DNA of 64,000 bases, taken from Neoarius graeffei. Its lineage: Eukaryota; Chordata; Actinopteri; Siluriformes; Ariidae. This document shows, in pieces, positions 15,853 through 29,900 of the stretch; positions within the stretch are counted from its first letter, which is position 1, and each line of letters opens with the position of its first letter. Where the stretch lies: contig NC_083596.1 in NCBI RefSeq assembly GCF_027579695.1, positions 18,564,755 to 18,628,754 of the forward strand, written 5' to 3'. The position numbers and the translations under genes are program-made. The notes beneath the pieces are model-generated. The model was not told where the DNA came from, ran no database searches, and was given only the letters and a program-made list of their open reading frames with translations.

Positions 15853-18800
15853 ATGGTAAGATAAAACGAAGCATTTTTGCTGTGTTTTGGTTTATTTATT
15901 GAGACATGGTTCAATAACGTGGCATGTTTTTTGTCATTAAATTAAAAATATTGTTAGTGTTCAGGGATTAAATAAATCTGAGTGCTAGTTAACTTCACAG
16001 AAAGCTGCTGGACTTGAGCTTGTTTCACAAGAATCTAATAGTGTTTATAAGCTTTAAAAACAAAAGCTGTAGTGAGTCGACATCATTACAGTTTGGGATA
16101 TGATGTGTGTGTATATCTGAGGTGGGACCAAGTCACACATGTGCAAGTCTCAAGTCTTAACCTGTAAGTCCCAAGTCTTTTTTGTCTTGGGCAAGTCAAG
16201 TCAAGTCCTATAATAAGTCAAGTCAAGTCACCTTAGGCGTATTGGCGTAATTTTAGCAGCAGAATATGAATTTAATACATTGAAAAGGCAATACATAAGT
16301 AAATGTCAGTAAACATCCCTGGCACATGTGCCCAACCTGTTAAATATTTGCATTTTAAATACTCATGTTCTGTAAAATACATAAAACAAAACAGTAATAA
16401 TGTCACAAAGTTATTTATTGATGGCAAAATTGATTGCAAGATTGAAAGCCAACTAAGTTTCTCACATTGTCATCAGCCAACAAGAAAAATAAACAGAGAA
16501 TTGGCATTCTGTTATGTGTGTAGTTAAAAGAGGGTAGGACGACACCTTGGGTTAACAGGGGCATGAGCTCCTCCAATCTCTAATCACGTCAGATGAGATG
16601 ATTATTATTAATAAGATACACGTGGAGAAACCTGAAGTGACTTCGATGTATGTTTGCGCCAGTAAAAAAAAAAAAAAACCAAAGGATAGAGAAATGTGTC
16701 AGACATAATTTAGGTCTCAAAAAGAAGACCTGTTCGCCCGTGCAAAAGTGACATCATCTCACCCCATATGACAAGCTACAGAGGTGTGTGCAAAAGCGCT
16801 CTCTCCCTCTCCGAGGCTGCCTCAGCCTGTGCGGAGCGGGGACATATAGAACGACTTTGGCGCGGGAGTCTTGGTTCCCGCTATAATAGATTGTTACGAA
16901 AATAAATGTCAAATGAAATATGCATCCCGCGCATTCCTTTCCACAGGAACTTTGCTCACAACGTTTCGGTCATGGCTAACTCACTGTCCTCCTTACCACA
17001 AGTGCAATGTTTCGGGAACAATACGGAAAGGACAGCGCGCGGGATTCATCTTTCCTTGAACAATTACCCAGAGACTTTTTAAATTACCTCACTGGGAAAT
17101 ATCCAATGCACCTGTTCAGTTACAGAGTTGTGCTCTCTAACGCTACGTTCACACTAGAGCTGTGCAATATATCGTATTTTTATCGCGATATCGATATTGG
17201 TGTCAAACGATATCAAAATTCATAATATCGATATGAAACGATTTTTTGTCATTTGTCGAAAGGGACGTGCACAATATTTCTACAATGGCAATAAAACAAC
17301 AATAACATTGACGTGACAGTAAGGTAAAACGAACCCTTCTGTCCCCTAAGGCACACCGTAGCCTTGCATACGTCATCCATTCTACTCCCGCGATATCTCC
17401 GCAACAGTAAAAAATCAGTTCTTCTGTTTTCATACGTGTCGGGTGATTTGATATGTTGTTTGATTTGCTTGCTAATAGTTATAATAATACAATTAACATA
17501 TATTTACGTCATATTTTTGGATGTGGGACTGGGTAATGTAAAAATGGCATCTACGGAAGAAAACAAGCACAACAATATTAGCACATATCCAGCTTGCTAG
17601 CTGTGTTAGATGTGTTAAACCGTGTGGATTTAAGTGGAATAATTGCGAGTCGTCCTGTGGTCAAGGCAGCGTTTTAAGGTAAGGCAATTTGGTTATTAAT
17701 GTTGCCCGCCGCGGCATGTTTACTTGGGTTCATTTGATTTTGACTTGTGCATCTGCAGCTAGCATCATGCTTTGAAGTAGGTTCTGCTAAGGACGGGTTT
17801 ATTGCGCGATGTAGACGGACTCAGATGTAATTACATTGTTTTTAAAATTCCGTGCGCTTAAAACGGTGTCCCCCTGCTAATCATGTAGCCCTAATCATGT
17901 GTTGCTTTTACTTTTCGAGTGAAATATCTCTGCAAATGGTATTTCAATGCTGACATGCCAAAAAGATAGCGGAGTCCACATTTGGAAGATGAAGGAAGAG
18001 AAGCCTGATGCTTGAAAATAGATCGCTTAATCCACAACGCATATCTGTATTTGAGACATAACCTGCAACTAGTGGGGATGTTTTGGAATGACTGTGCATA
18101 GGGTGTTTTTGGCCACAGAACACTAACCCACAGTAGTAGGAGTACTACTGGGTTCGTGGATTTTGTCTGTTGACTGAGCGAAGCATGGTGTTTGCCTTGT
18201 GCCATTTCACGTAGCATCTAGCCGCAGTGCCACCTACACTTTCAGGGAATGTTTACATGCCGCTGAGCTATTTTCATGTATGTTAATTCTTAAGGACTTG
18301 TCTCTATATTGTGCGTGTTCACACACGGACTGGCCATCGGGAGTAGCGGGAGTTTTCCCGGTGGTTCAGTGTGGGCCGGCGGAGAAAAAAACAAAACAGT
18401 TGCGCGCTGGCCTTTAATATGAGAAGCAATGTTAACAGTTTCTTTAAGAAACTGTTAACATTGTTTATTACAGTTGCGCCCTGGCCTTTAATATGATAAG
18501 CAATGTTAACAGTTTCTTAAAGAAACTGTTAACATTGCTTATCATATTAAAGGCCAGCGCGCAACTTTTTTTTTTTTTTTTTTTTTCTCCGCCGGCCCAC
18601 AAACTCCCGCTACTCCCAATGGCCAGTCCGTGTGTGTGCGTGTTTTAATGTTGGTGTCTTAACAACACACAAGCTTACGTTGTAGTGTGTGTGTGTGTGT
18701 GTGAGAGAGAGATTTTATCCTTGGCTGGCTACGAGCCAGTGTGGACGTTACGCAGTAATCACTGGTAATACCAGCGCTGGCTCCATCCTCTGTGATCGGA

Positions 18801-21800
18801 AATGTTGAGTGAGGAGAACGTGAGCCTTGTGCAGGCTATAGGACCTATGCAAAGTACGCGCTTGCACAGTAAATAGTTTAAGTAAAAGGCGTTTCAGGGT
18901 ACAACGGGAAGGGTTGACAGGTAGCCTATGAGGCCTGTACTATAAAAATGTGGCCCGGTGCCTCAGGTGTTGATGATCAGGGCTTTAAAAAAAGGTGTAT
19001 AAATATCGTTTTAAAAATCGCGATATCGATATTTACTGAAAAAATCGTGATATTGATTTTTTCCAATATCGAGCAGCCCTAGTTCACACTGCAAGGCTTA
19101 ATGCTCAATTCCGATTTTTTTGTGAAATCCGATTTTTTTGTGAGGTCGTTCACATTAACAAATATATGCGACTTGTATGTGATCCTCAGTATGAATGAAA
19201 AGCGACCTAAAAGTGTTCCGCATGCGCATTGCAGGATACGACGACGTCACACGCAGTGAGCATGGCCAGTGTTTACGGAAGTAAAACCGCCCGGTTGCGG
19301 TATGACCCATCCAATCTAGCTTGAATAGCTGTATCCGCCCAAATGGAAATCAGCTCCCTAACCTCTGCGTCCTTCCATTGAGAAGATTCAGAACCTTCAC
19401 AGCCCGAAGCGTCCTTCGCATTGATGTCATGCGCAGGGGCGCAGATACGTTTTTTGAACTGGGGGGGACAAAAAACTGGGGGGGACAAAGCTGCCAGCAA
19501 ACCAACCCCAACCCCGATATGCCTGTCAAACTTGTTGTGGGTTACCATAGCAACCAAGCTCGAGCTCGCAACCTGTGCAGTCTGTGCAGCTCAACCAACC
19601 GAATATCAGTCTTTGTTTTGTTTTATGTGAGTTGTTGCAACTATGTATACACTGCCGTGCACCTCAAAGTGGGGGGGACCGAACGAAGTGAATTTAAATC
19701 TGGGTGGGACGAATCCCACCCGTCCCACCCTCTATCTGCGCCCGTGATTATGCGCCATGTTGTTGTAACTTTTTTTGAGAGACCCGCCGTCTACTTCAGC
19801 GCAGAATAGTGACGTTTGTGGCTTGTTGATGACGTGTAAGTCGGATGAATGCGACCTGGCGGTTCAGACTGAAGTCGCATATGAAAAGAGCGGATAGGAA
19901 TCGGAATTAGGACCACATATCCAAACGGCCTGGGTCGGATTTGAAAAAATCGGATCTGTGTCGTTCATATTGTCAATAAAAGATCGGATACAGGTCACAT
20001 ATGGGCGAAAAGATCAGATTTGAGTCACTTCAGCCTGCAGTGTGAACGTAGCCTAAATTGTAGTCATTCAAACCACTGTTTTGGCGGCCTGGTAGCCTGA
20101 TATACTAAATGTAAATTCATGGTTTGGATGAGTGCACAATTTATTTTCGTAACACTGTGTTACAGCGGGAACCGAGACTCCTGCGCACAGTCAGCCTATT
20201 TTGCAGAGTTTAGTATTGCTGCTAGCCTGCATTCAAACAGCGAGTGGCATGCCGGGGAATCCAAATCGTGGCGCTTTTTTCAATAGTGCATGATAGGCAG
20301 TGGGACGGAGTTTTCTTTTCTTTTTTGATCGGGTAGTGTGACGAAAAAAATGTGCAGGTTGCTGCACTGCTATTTCAAACGGCTATGATAAACTCCCCTG
20401 CCTCTATGCCCTATGGACAGTCTGGCTAATGTACACGAACACACTTACACGAATTTGTACTGCTCATGAACGCGTACATGTTCACAAGCTGACCATTAGC
20501 TTAACCCTGAAACAGAACAACAGGGTAGGAAGCTGCTTATGTTATTCAGCATCACGACTGCAAAGTGCACAATCAACTTACTACTACTGATATACAATAT
20601 CATTAAACTTGACGTAACTACATTGCTTACCAGCATTCACATAAGAATTTCACAATAATAAACTGAATCCCTAGCTCCATCTGCAACGGCTAAAATCCTC
20701 CTACCGCTCACTCTCGTGGCTAACATTGGCTAACGAGGAGTTTAGCTGCTATCACCAAATAACAACACATTAATAAACTTACTGGGCAGAATGGATCTTC
20801 AAATGCCGGACGAAATTGGAGGTCGTGGTCTGGCTGTCAGAAATCGTCACGTTGCAAATCTTGCACTGCGCCGTTCGTCGTTTACCTTCTAGGCAGTAGC
20901 CCTTGAAGCCGAAAGTGATGACTCTTGGGATGGCTGACATGATGATATGATGTGAAATCTGTGAACACATCGTGGCATGGGGCGTGCCGGTATATAGCCC
21001 ACGCAGAGAGCGTGCCTGATGGACAGGGCGGTGACAATGCAACGGCAGTGCAATCAAAATTACTGAAGTATGTGCATATTACATTTTATTTTCACAATAA
21101 AAACACGATGGAAATAACACTCAAGTCATCGTGTGTCAAGTCAAGTCAAGTCCCGAGTCTTAAACTTCCAAGTCCGAGTCAAGTCTCAAGTATTTTCATG
21201 TTTTGTCAAGTCAAGTCACAAGTCATGAAAACAGTGACTCGAGTCGACTCGAGTCCAAGTCCCCAAGTCTCAAGTCCCCACCTCTGGTGTATACAGCAGG
21301 TAAACTGTGATTTAGGAGGAGATTTAATTTAAAAAAAAGTTAATTACTTTCCAACTGCAATATCAAAATACCTGATTTTTTTTTTCTGCCAGAGATGCAT
21401 TACTGTGCACAAGTCTTTGTTATAGATTTTTATTTTATGATTCCTACATTATTGACTGAATACAAAAGAACTAAGATTTGCTCAGGGTACCTTATATAAA
21501 GTCAAGTCAGCTTTATTGTCAAATATGCTATACATGCTCGACATACAGCACAGATGAAATTTCAGTCCTCTCTGACCCACGGTGCAAACAGGCAATGCAA
21601 TAAATAAAAATAGAATAATTGAAAAAAACAACAACAATATAAACAGTATAAACACTCTAGATAGGAACTAGACATAGACTAAGCACTCAAACAATATAAA
21701 CAGTATAAATAAACAGTATAAACACTAGATAAGAACAAGACAGACTAAACACTCAGACAATATAAACAGTATAAACACTAGATATGAACTAGACGTAGAC

Positions 21801-24800
21801 TAAACACTCATATATACACACACACGTAAATTGGTTCAAATAACCAAACAGTCAAGGGCACTTGAGGTATAGCAGGTAAACATGAAATAAGCAGTATAAA
21901 CAAACTAGCAGCTGTTAAGATGAGGTAGTGTGGAATAGTGCAAATGAGCGAGGTAAAGTGAGATGTGCGGTCCCTGAGTTCAGTGTGTTAATGAACGATG
22001 AGATGTGTGTGTGTGTGTGTTGGGGGGGGAACTGTGAGGATGACATGTCAGATGCTGAAGGGGGGTGTGCGAGCAGAATCTGTGGCAGGGGGCACATAAT
22101 ATAAATTATCCATTTTTATATATATATATATATATGAGTGATTCCACGCTTATGGGTACTGAAATGGGGACATGAACTTATTCACCTAAAACCATTTCTT
22201 TTTTTACCATCAAGTCACAGAACATGTAATCTTTAATGAATGATATGTTAAAAGATAACTTTAATTTTCTGAGATGTAATAAAAACATATTTATATGCCA
22301 AAGTCAAGCCTATGAGTTCCAAAATGATGTCTGTTACATTACTTCTGTTACGATTGTCCATCTCGCGTCTGTTACAAATTAATTACAATCTAGCTATATA
22401 CCATGTTAATCTTATTGAAAGAATGTGTATGTTTATTCTACTACACATGTTTATTAATTATATTTGCTAAAACATCACCTTCCTATGTTTCAAAAAGTAA
22501 TTCTACATTGTTAAAATTGAGAATAGATATGTCCACAACACTTCTGTTACGTTCTGACTTTGGCATATAAATATGTTTTTATTACATCTCAGAAAATTAA
22601 AGTTATCTTTTAACATATCATTCATTAAAGATTACATGTTTTGTGACCTGATGGTAAAAAAAGAAATGGTTTTAGGTGAATTTTTAAAAATAAGTTCATG
22701 TCCCCATTTCAGTACCCATAAGCGTGGAATCACTCATATATATGGATAATTTTAATTATAGTAATGTGACAGGCATAATTTATATCATTATATACATATA
22801 TGGTTACATTATGCATATTTCCAGAAGCGGTGAGTTGCAGAAAGCTGTAGTTTGTTTTACTTCAGATCTGAAACGTCTCTTTCTGACCCACTAAGGCATG
22901 CATTTTCATGTCACATTTGGCCAAGTGATAATTTGTTGTAAATATAAAAGCTACTTCCAGAAATCACTAATATTTATGAAATATGGGGTTTGATATGCAG
23001 ATTTATTTTTTTTCGTGGTCCAAATCCTGCACTCTGATTGGCTGGCGAGCGGGTCCATATCCTACGATACAGACCCCGGTTATGGACCTCTGGCGACTTG
23101 CTCGTTCACAACAACAACAAACATGGTAGCATTTTTTGTCAACATTTATCTTTTTTATAAGATGTATTTATAAGATTATCAAAAATCTTATAAATTTTTG
23201 CCAGCATTTCTCAGGAGAATAGCATTAATTTTACAGCGTGGGTAGTGATAACGACAGTGTTCACAGCGAAAGCGAGTTTTGCTACCCTGAGGAAGAAGAA
23301 ATAAAATAAAACATTTCAGGGGAAAACTAAAAACCTGTAATTTGCTAACACTGAGCAAAAACATGGCTGAATCCTGAATGATTCCTATTTGTATAAATAG
23401 GGAACTATATAGGCGGCAAAATGTAGTTTTTTTTCCTGCCATGGAAGTTCACTTGTATACCGAGGAGGAAGCAATTTGCATTACAGCCGTGAATGAGGAT
23501 TCAAAATAGCATTAATTTTACAGCATGAATAGCGATAATGACAGTGTTCACAGCGAAAGCAAGTTTTACTACCCTGAGGAAGAAGAAGTAAAATAAAACA
23601 TTTCAGGAGAAAGCTAAAAACCTCTAACTTGCTAACAGTTTGATCTCATTAGTTAATGAGGCCCATTTTGGACCATGTTATCCTAATACATATTACGTAG
23701 GTAAAAACTTTAAACCAGTACAATCTCTTCTTCAAAGTTTCACCAAATGGCTTTATTTATGCAGTATAAAGGTCATAATACTGTATAACTTTGGTCAAGC
23801 AAAAACATGGCTGAATCCTGAATGACTCAATTTTGTATAAATAGGGGACTACATAGGCGGCAAAATGTAGTTTTTTTCCTGCCATGGAAGTGCACTTGTA
23901 TACTGAGGAGGAAGCAATTTGCATTACAGCCATGAATGAGGATTCAAAATGGCGGCTCGGCTCGGTTTTCCCTTTCGGGCGCTCTTGTTTTCTGTTAGAA
24001 TTTGGTAAAGAGAAAAAAAAATATTATTTCCCAGCTTAAGGTCGGTCCGTATGGTGAAATACCGTGACCTCGGCCTTGAATACTGACCTCGGCCCAGTGG
24101 GCCTCGCTCAGTACTTTCAAGACCTCGGTCACGGTATTTCACGATATGGACCTCCCAGCTGGTAAATAACATATATTATTAATTATTATTTTTACGGGTG
24201 TTGGTAGGTGAACCATCAATCCTGAAAACCTCATCTGTATATTTATAACCCAAATGTCACCTTTCTTTTCTTTTTTTTTTTTGAAATTGTAACTTTTCAA
24301 AATGAAGCAGTGAACTAAAATTTAGCAGCATTTCGGTTTCATTTATATGAGGAAGTGCATTAAAAACAATGGAATGCAAGTTCTCTGGACAGCGTTCGTC
24401 TCTTGATGTACAAAAAGTACATAAATGCAGCAAAAGAAAGAAAGCACAACTTTATTCATCACACATGTGAAATTCCTCTCTGCATTTAACCCATCTGAAG
24501 CAGTGAACACACATGTGAGCAATGAGCGCACACACATACCCAGAGCAGTGGGCAGCCATGCTAACAGCACCCGGGGAGCAGTTGGGAGTTAGGTGCCTCG
24601 CTCAAGGGCACCTCAGCCCAAGGCCGTCCCATATTAACCTAACCGCATGTCTTTGGGGGAAACCAGAGCACCCGGAGGAAACCCATACAGAAAGGCCCTC
24701 GAACCCAGGACCTTCTTGCTGTGAGGCGAGAGTGAAAACCTCTACACTACTGTGCCGCCCAACATGACATATCACGGAAACAATATTTCCGTAACATGTC

Positions 24801-26944
24801 ACGTCCGTCCACTTTGTTTTATTCCTGATTTTTTTTTTTTAATTTTGGATTTACTGCATTAATATTTGTACTTAAGGACACAACTAAATACAGTAGGTAT
24901 ACGTTTATTACTAATATTGTAATGGTGGTGACATTTTTGACGTGTAATGGAATAATAATCCGTTGTCACGTCCGTCCACCAATTTTTATAATTTCTTTCA
25001 GTGTCCTTTATAGTTCAGTTGAAGATTTTCAAATAATTAATGAGTCAAATACAGTACCTTTTCATAAAAAAAGTTGTCAGTATTCTCAAACTATGTGTAA
25101 CCGGGTGTATGTCGGGAAATCGCCTGCTGTCTGCTCCACCCCAGCAGAGGGAGTCGTAGGGCTCAGCCCTTTGGAGGCAGGCTGGTTGGCTAGGAGAGGA
25201 AGCCACTTGAACAGTGCACTATAAGAGTGCCAGTTAAAGCACCGGTAAAGCAGAGGCCATTACTCGAGGTTGGTTGTTCGGCCTGCTAGCTCAGAACAGA
25301 TGGGAGACGCGGTGTTTCACTGGGGTTAAGCCTCAACTGCGAACATGGGAAAGAATGTTAGCAGAGCGTCTGCGTCGTGGAACTGTTGGGCTGGTTTTGC
25401 TGTGGTGTGTTGTGGTGCACGCATTGCTGGCGTTAGGCCAGAATTATATTGGTAAGGCGGTTTTTCTTATTTTAATTTTAGTATGTATTTTAATTTTAGT
25501 ATGTATGATGAAAAAGGATAATCATACTATGTTTTGTTAGTTTATTGAGTGTGATTTAGGCTACGTTCACACTGCAGGCTGAAGTGACTCAAATCCGATC
25601 TTTTCGCCCATATGTGACCTGTATCCGATCTTTTATTGACAATATGAATGACACAGATCCGATTTTTTCAAATCCCACCCAGGCCGTTTGGATATGTGGT
25701 CCTAATTCCGATTCCTATCCGCTCTTTTCATATGCGACTTCAGTCTGAACCGCCAGGTCGCATTCATCCGACTTACACGTCATCAACAAGCCACAAACGT
25801 CACTATTCTGCGCTGAAGTAGGCGGCGGGTCTCTCAGAAAAAGTTACAACAACATGGCGCATAATCACGGGCGCAGATAGAGGGTGGGACGGATGGGATT
25901 CGTCCCACCCAGATTTAAATTCACTTCGTTCGGTCCCCCCCACTTTGAGGTGCATGGCAGTGTATACATAGTTGCAACAACTCACATAAAACAAAACAAA
26001 GACTGATATTCGGTTGGTTGAGCTGCACAGACTGCACAGGTTGCGAGCTCGAGCTTGGTTGCTATGGTAACCCACAACAAGTTTGACAGGCATATCGGGG
26101 TTGGGGTTGGTTTGCTGGCAGCTTTGTCCCCCCCAGTTTTTTGTCCCCCCCAGTTCAAAAAAACGTATCTGCGCCCCTGCGCATGACATCAATGCGAGGG
26201 ACGCTTCGGGCTGTGAAGGTTCTGAATCTTCTCAATGGAAGGACGCAGAGGTTAGGGAGCTGATTTCCATTTGGGGGGATGCAGCTATTCAAGCTAGATT
26301 GGATGGGTCATACCGCAACCGGGCGGTTTTACTTCCGTAAACACTGGCCATGCTCACTGCGTGTGACGTCGTCGTATCCTGCAATGCGCATGCGGAACAC
26401 TTTTAGGTCGCTTTTCGTTCATACTGAGGATCACATACAAGTCGCATATATTTGTTAATGTGAACAACCTCACAAAAAAATCGGATTTCACAAAAAAATC
26501 GGAATTGAGCATTAAGCCTTGCAGTGTGAACGTAGTGTTATCGTATTGTATGTTGTGTTCTTTCTAGCTACTACACCAATTAACAATGGGCAGATAATTG
26601 CCGCTTTTCCCCTGTGGTAATTTTAGTATTGTAAGGTCACACCTCCAAGGACCAAATTGTTTTTATTATTTTGTATTGAGAGCCCAGCTTTACTCACTAC
26701 CCCGTACAGAGCCCAGAGGCCCAGTCTTGATTTGTAGTCTCACACTTGTGTATTTTGGTTTGGCCATATAGACCCTTCCCGCATGACGTCACCGCGCCGC
26801 GAGATTTCGGTAGTCGCCATATTGGAAGACCAAGTACACATCTATGCAAGTACATACATGCATACATAAAACAAACTACACCTTAAATGTAGCCAGGGCC
26901 GGTTCTGCCCTAATCTGGACCCGGGTGCAACATCGCTCAACCCC

Positions 26945-26976
<32 letters not shown>

Positions 26977-29900
26977 AAAAACAAAACACACCAGTCTAAA
27001 TCAGGACAACCAGTGTTCGAACTTCGGGGGTACTCGGGGGATCCGAGATCCCCTGAAACAGACATGAGATCCCTTGAAAACATGATTTGGGAAATGTTGG
27101 GGGGGTCTCTAAAATATTGGCAAAATGATGTTTATTGACATAGCAATCGTGTGTAATGGGAAGCATTTGCATATCCGAAGTGTTGTGTTTACATCAAAGA
27201 TAAAATAAACCGATATGACAACGACTGCTGCTGCCAGGTTGGTTGTTGAGTAGCCCGACTGTTTTTTTTTGTTCTTGCGTGTGGTATAATTGTTGACGCG
27301 AGGTTGTTTTTTGAACATGCCAATGCGGACACGATTTCCCCTGATGAGTTATGACTTCAGACGCGATGTGTGTGTGGAGTCCGCGTGATATGTGCGTAAG
27401 ATAGGCTTCTCGTGTGTTTGGAGATCCGCGCTCTGAGACAAGCGCAAGCACTTGAGGCAACGTTAGGCTCAACTTTTGGTCAATCTCAGTAGCTAACTTT
27501 AACTGACATCTCCCCCTTCCCCCTGGCTAATTTCTGTCGATAACTGGGGACTATGGAAATTGAACTCGCCAAATGCACAGACAGTTCGTTCAAGCACCTC
27601 TGATGGATTAGGATCGTATGCAGGTAAAAGGGGAGACGGTGTACGGAGAAAATTATAAACAAGTCACAACGCTGAAACACAAGCCCAAAAACCCGCAAAC
27701 CACGACTTCTGATTTTTTTTTAAAGCGAGCTCACAAAAAAAGAAACCCCAAAGTCGCTTATAAAAAGCGGAATTGGCAACCCACGCAGTGTTCCAGAAAC
27801 CAGAATCTCTGATCGCAAGTTCTGTTCTAAATAGCTTTGACAGGTCGTCTTGTTATCAGGAAAACTATGATCTATCTCATAAAAGTCATGGGTTTATTGA
27901 TTAATAAAACGATATTTAATTATTCAGAACTGAAAATCGTGAAAAGGGTTTGTTGCTTTTGATGTGTGCGTGATCATATGCCATCCGCTCCGAGCTTATG
28001 TGCCGGGGCTCAGCCCCGGCCCAATTTAACCCCTGGCTATAATAAATAAGCCTGCAGGCAGCCACGGCGGGCTGCCTCAGAAAAGTAACCATTCAATGAC
28101 ACAACTGAAAGCCTGCAGCCACAGTGGGCTGCCTCAGAAAAGTAACCATTTGTCCTACCTTAAAACTCGTTTTGCTTTTTCTGCCTCCTTTTTTGTATTT
28201 TCGACCCTGCGTTTATTTTTTTTCCTTTTCTGAAAACCCGATTTGGTCTTCCAATATGGCGCAGGGTTTGTTTACTTCTGGTTTCCGGTGACGTCAGTGG
28301 GAAGGGTCTATAGTGTGTGTAGAGCATACAGGTTGTGTTGCCCTTCTTGAGGGGTGTGTAGCCATTTGCCAGTTGCTGTGCTTCCTTTTTGATGTGTGCA
28401 ATTTACTAGTTGCTGTGTTGCCTCTTATGAAGTTTTTTTTTTTTGCATGAAGATGTGTTGTGTCATTGGCTAAGGCCGACCTGGGTATGTTTCGGGAGAC
28501 TTTGTATTGCTGGTCCTCAATATTTTAATCATATGTTTGTACACAATAAAGAAATCATTTGTATTTTTGATCAAATCAGCCTCAGTCCCTCTTTAGTGAA
28601 CTCTGTGGCAGGGAGGTAGAAGGAGGAGGTAACACTCATCTTGTTACATATGGATTACATGTATTATGCAAATAGAATATTGAATTTGCAAGTATAGCAA
28701 TTGATATGCTAATTTTCCCCACATGAGTGGCTAGGGGCCCCTTCCCCTTTTCTTGAAAGAAAAAAAAACCCTGATGAGTCTAGGTTTAACTTCCAGATCG
28801 GATGTCAGAACAAATGTAGTAAAGCAACCAGGATGTTTTTCTTGGGATCATCCCCTTGTTTGCATCTTTCCCTTTCCTGTTTGTAAGATGCATTTAACTA
28901 CTAAGTGTATAGTGGTCAGAGTTTGGTTGGATACAGGGAAAGGTGTCAAATGTAAAAAAAAAAAAACAGCATCGTGAAACAGCCGGGAAAGGGTTTATCC
29001 CTTGTAATTGTCAATATAACTAATGGGGTATTGGGTATAAATAATCTTCCCAAAGATTAAAATCACTATATGGGTGTGCTTTTACTACTTTTAAACATGA
29101 ATAGGCAGTCAAAACAACAGTTGACCTACTTTCCGGACTTAGGATTTTTCAGAAAATATGCAAAAATAGTACCATATACAAACGCTTAGTTTATATTGAA
29201 GGAGTTGGATAATCAAAGTTTTTATTGGCTTAAAAGTTTGATAAAAGGTGTCTGTTGATAGGGTTAAAGGTTCATTCCAGTCATCAGGTGCTCACATGGC
29301 CAACTAATGGCCTGAAGTAGGGCGTACCAAATGGTAATTTTGTCCCAAAGCCATATTTGGGGCCCTCCTGTACCCCCACCAAAGCTCTGAGTGCCCTGAA
29401 ACTCTAAGTACACAGTAGCACTGGCGGCTCGTTAATGGGGGCGATTTGGGCGACGCACTCCCAAACAGGGAGGGAGATTTTTTTTTTTTTTAATCTACTC
29501 CTACTACCACGGCAACAGTAATGTCATTGTCCAATCAGGCTAAGGTCGCGCCTGGTGTAGCCACGCCCTTTTGGGGCGATTTCTATCAGGTTCAGATTTG
29601 CCCCAAAATCTCCCATTGACACTAATGGTACGTACGTTTTTTTCGAAAATCATGCTCCCAATGCATTTTCTATTAGGTTTTATGTGCTCGCACAAGCAGC
29701 GGGCTTACGTCATACGCCTGTTGCGCCGCACAAGTGTTGCCAGATTGGGGGGTTTTAAGTGCATTTTAGCGGGTTTTGAACATAATTTTGGGCTGGAAAA
29801 CGCAACTTGCGTGGGAAATGTGTGAACATTCTATGAAGAAGATGGCGGTGAGTGTTGAGTGCAACAATACGATGGCGTCTCTGAAAGAAGTTCCCTTTAG

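Larger units (their letters stand above)
17141..20054 (-). mobile_element. Harbinger-like Myb-domain element, copy 1 (interrupted)
   Basis: The ends are GCTACGTTCACAC at 17143 and GTGTGAACGTAGC at about 20053. Removing the nested hAT (17155-19081) leaves ~990 bp that matches 25558-26538 in reverse orientation. The minus strand keeps a fragment, SSQWKDAEVRELISIWADTA, a Myb/SANT-like helix set like those in PIF/Harbinger ORF1 proteins, truncated after RNRAVLLP. A small GC-rich insertion with GGGCGCAGATA ends (about 19435-19744) sits inside and is also present in copy 2. Confidence 0.65.
16117..21286 (-). mobile_element. hAT transposon carrying a BED-finger exon, with nested insertions
   Basis: The right end reads ...CAAGTCCCCACCTCTG and the left end begins CTGAGGTGGGACCAAGTC. 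The flanking 8-mers GTGTATAT (16109-16116) and GTGTATAC (21287-21294) match at 7 of 8 positions. Both subterminal regions are rich in repeated AAGTCAAGTC. A transposase first exon lies at the right (5') end on the minus strand. A Harbinger-like element and another hAT are nested inside. The remaining transposase exons were not recognised, so it is probably an internally deleted copy. Confidence 0.8.
25096..28648 (+). mobile_element. Probable solo LTR, split by two later insertions
   Basis: The sequence starts TGTAACCGGGTG and ends CTTGTTACA, flanked by TATG (25092-25095 and 28649-28652). A TATAA-like box lies near 25221 and an AATAAA polyadenylation signal near 28547. Removing 25558-26538 and 26769-28310 leaves about 1.03 kb, a plausible LTR size. 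No gag, pol or env was found on either side, so this looks like a solo LTR of a Gypsy- or ERV-type element. A short ORF with a hydrophobic segment (about 25350-25520) is present; its meaning is unclear. Confidence 0.65.

Noticed and set aside
25274-25540. 88-codon ORF with a hydrophobic segment and a possible splice donor
   Set aside because: It lies wholly in the probable solo LTR and has no recognisable domain. Too weak to call a gene.
26941-26965. Poly-C run as a functional site
   Set aside because: More likely a homopolymer expansion or sequencing-length artefact within a transposon.
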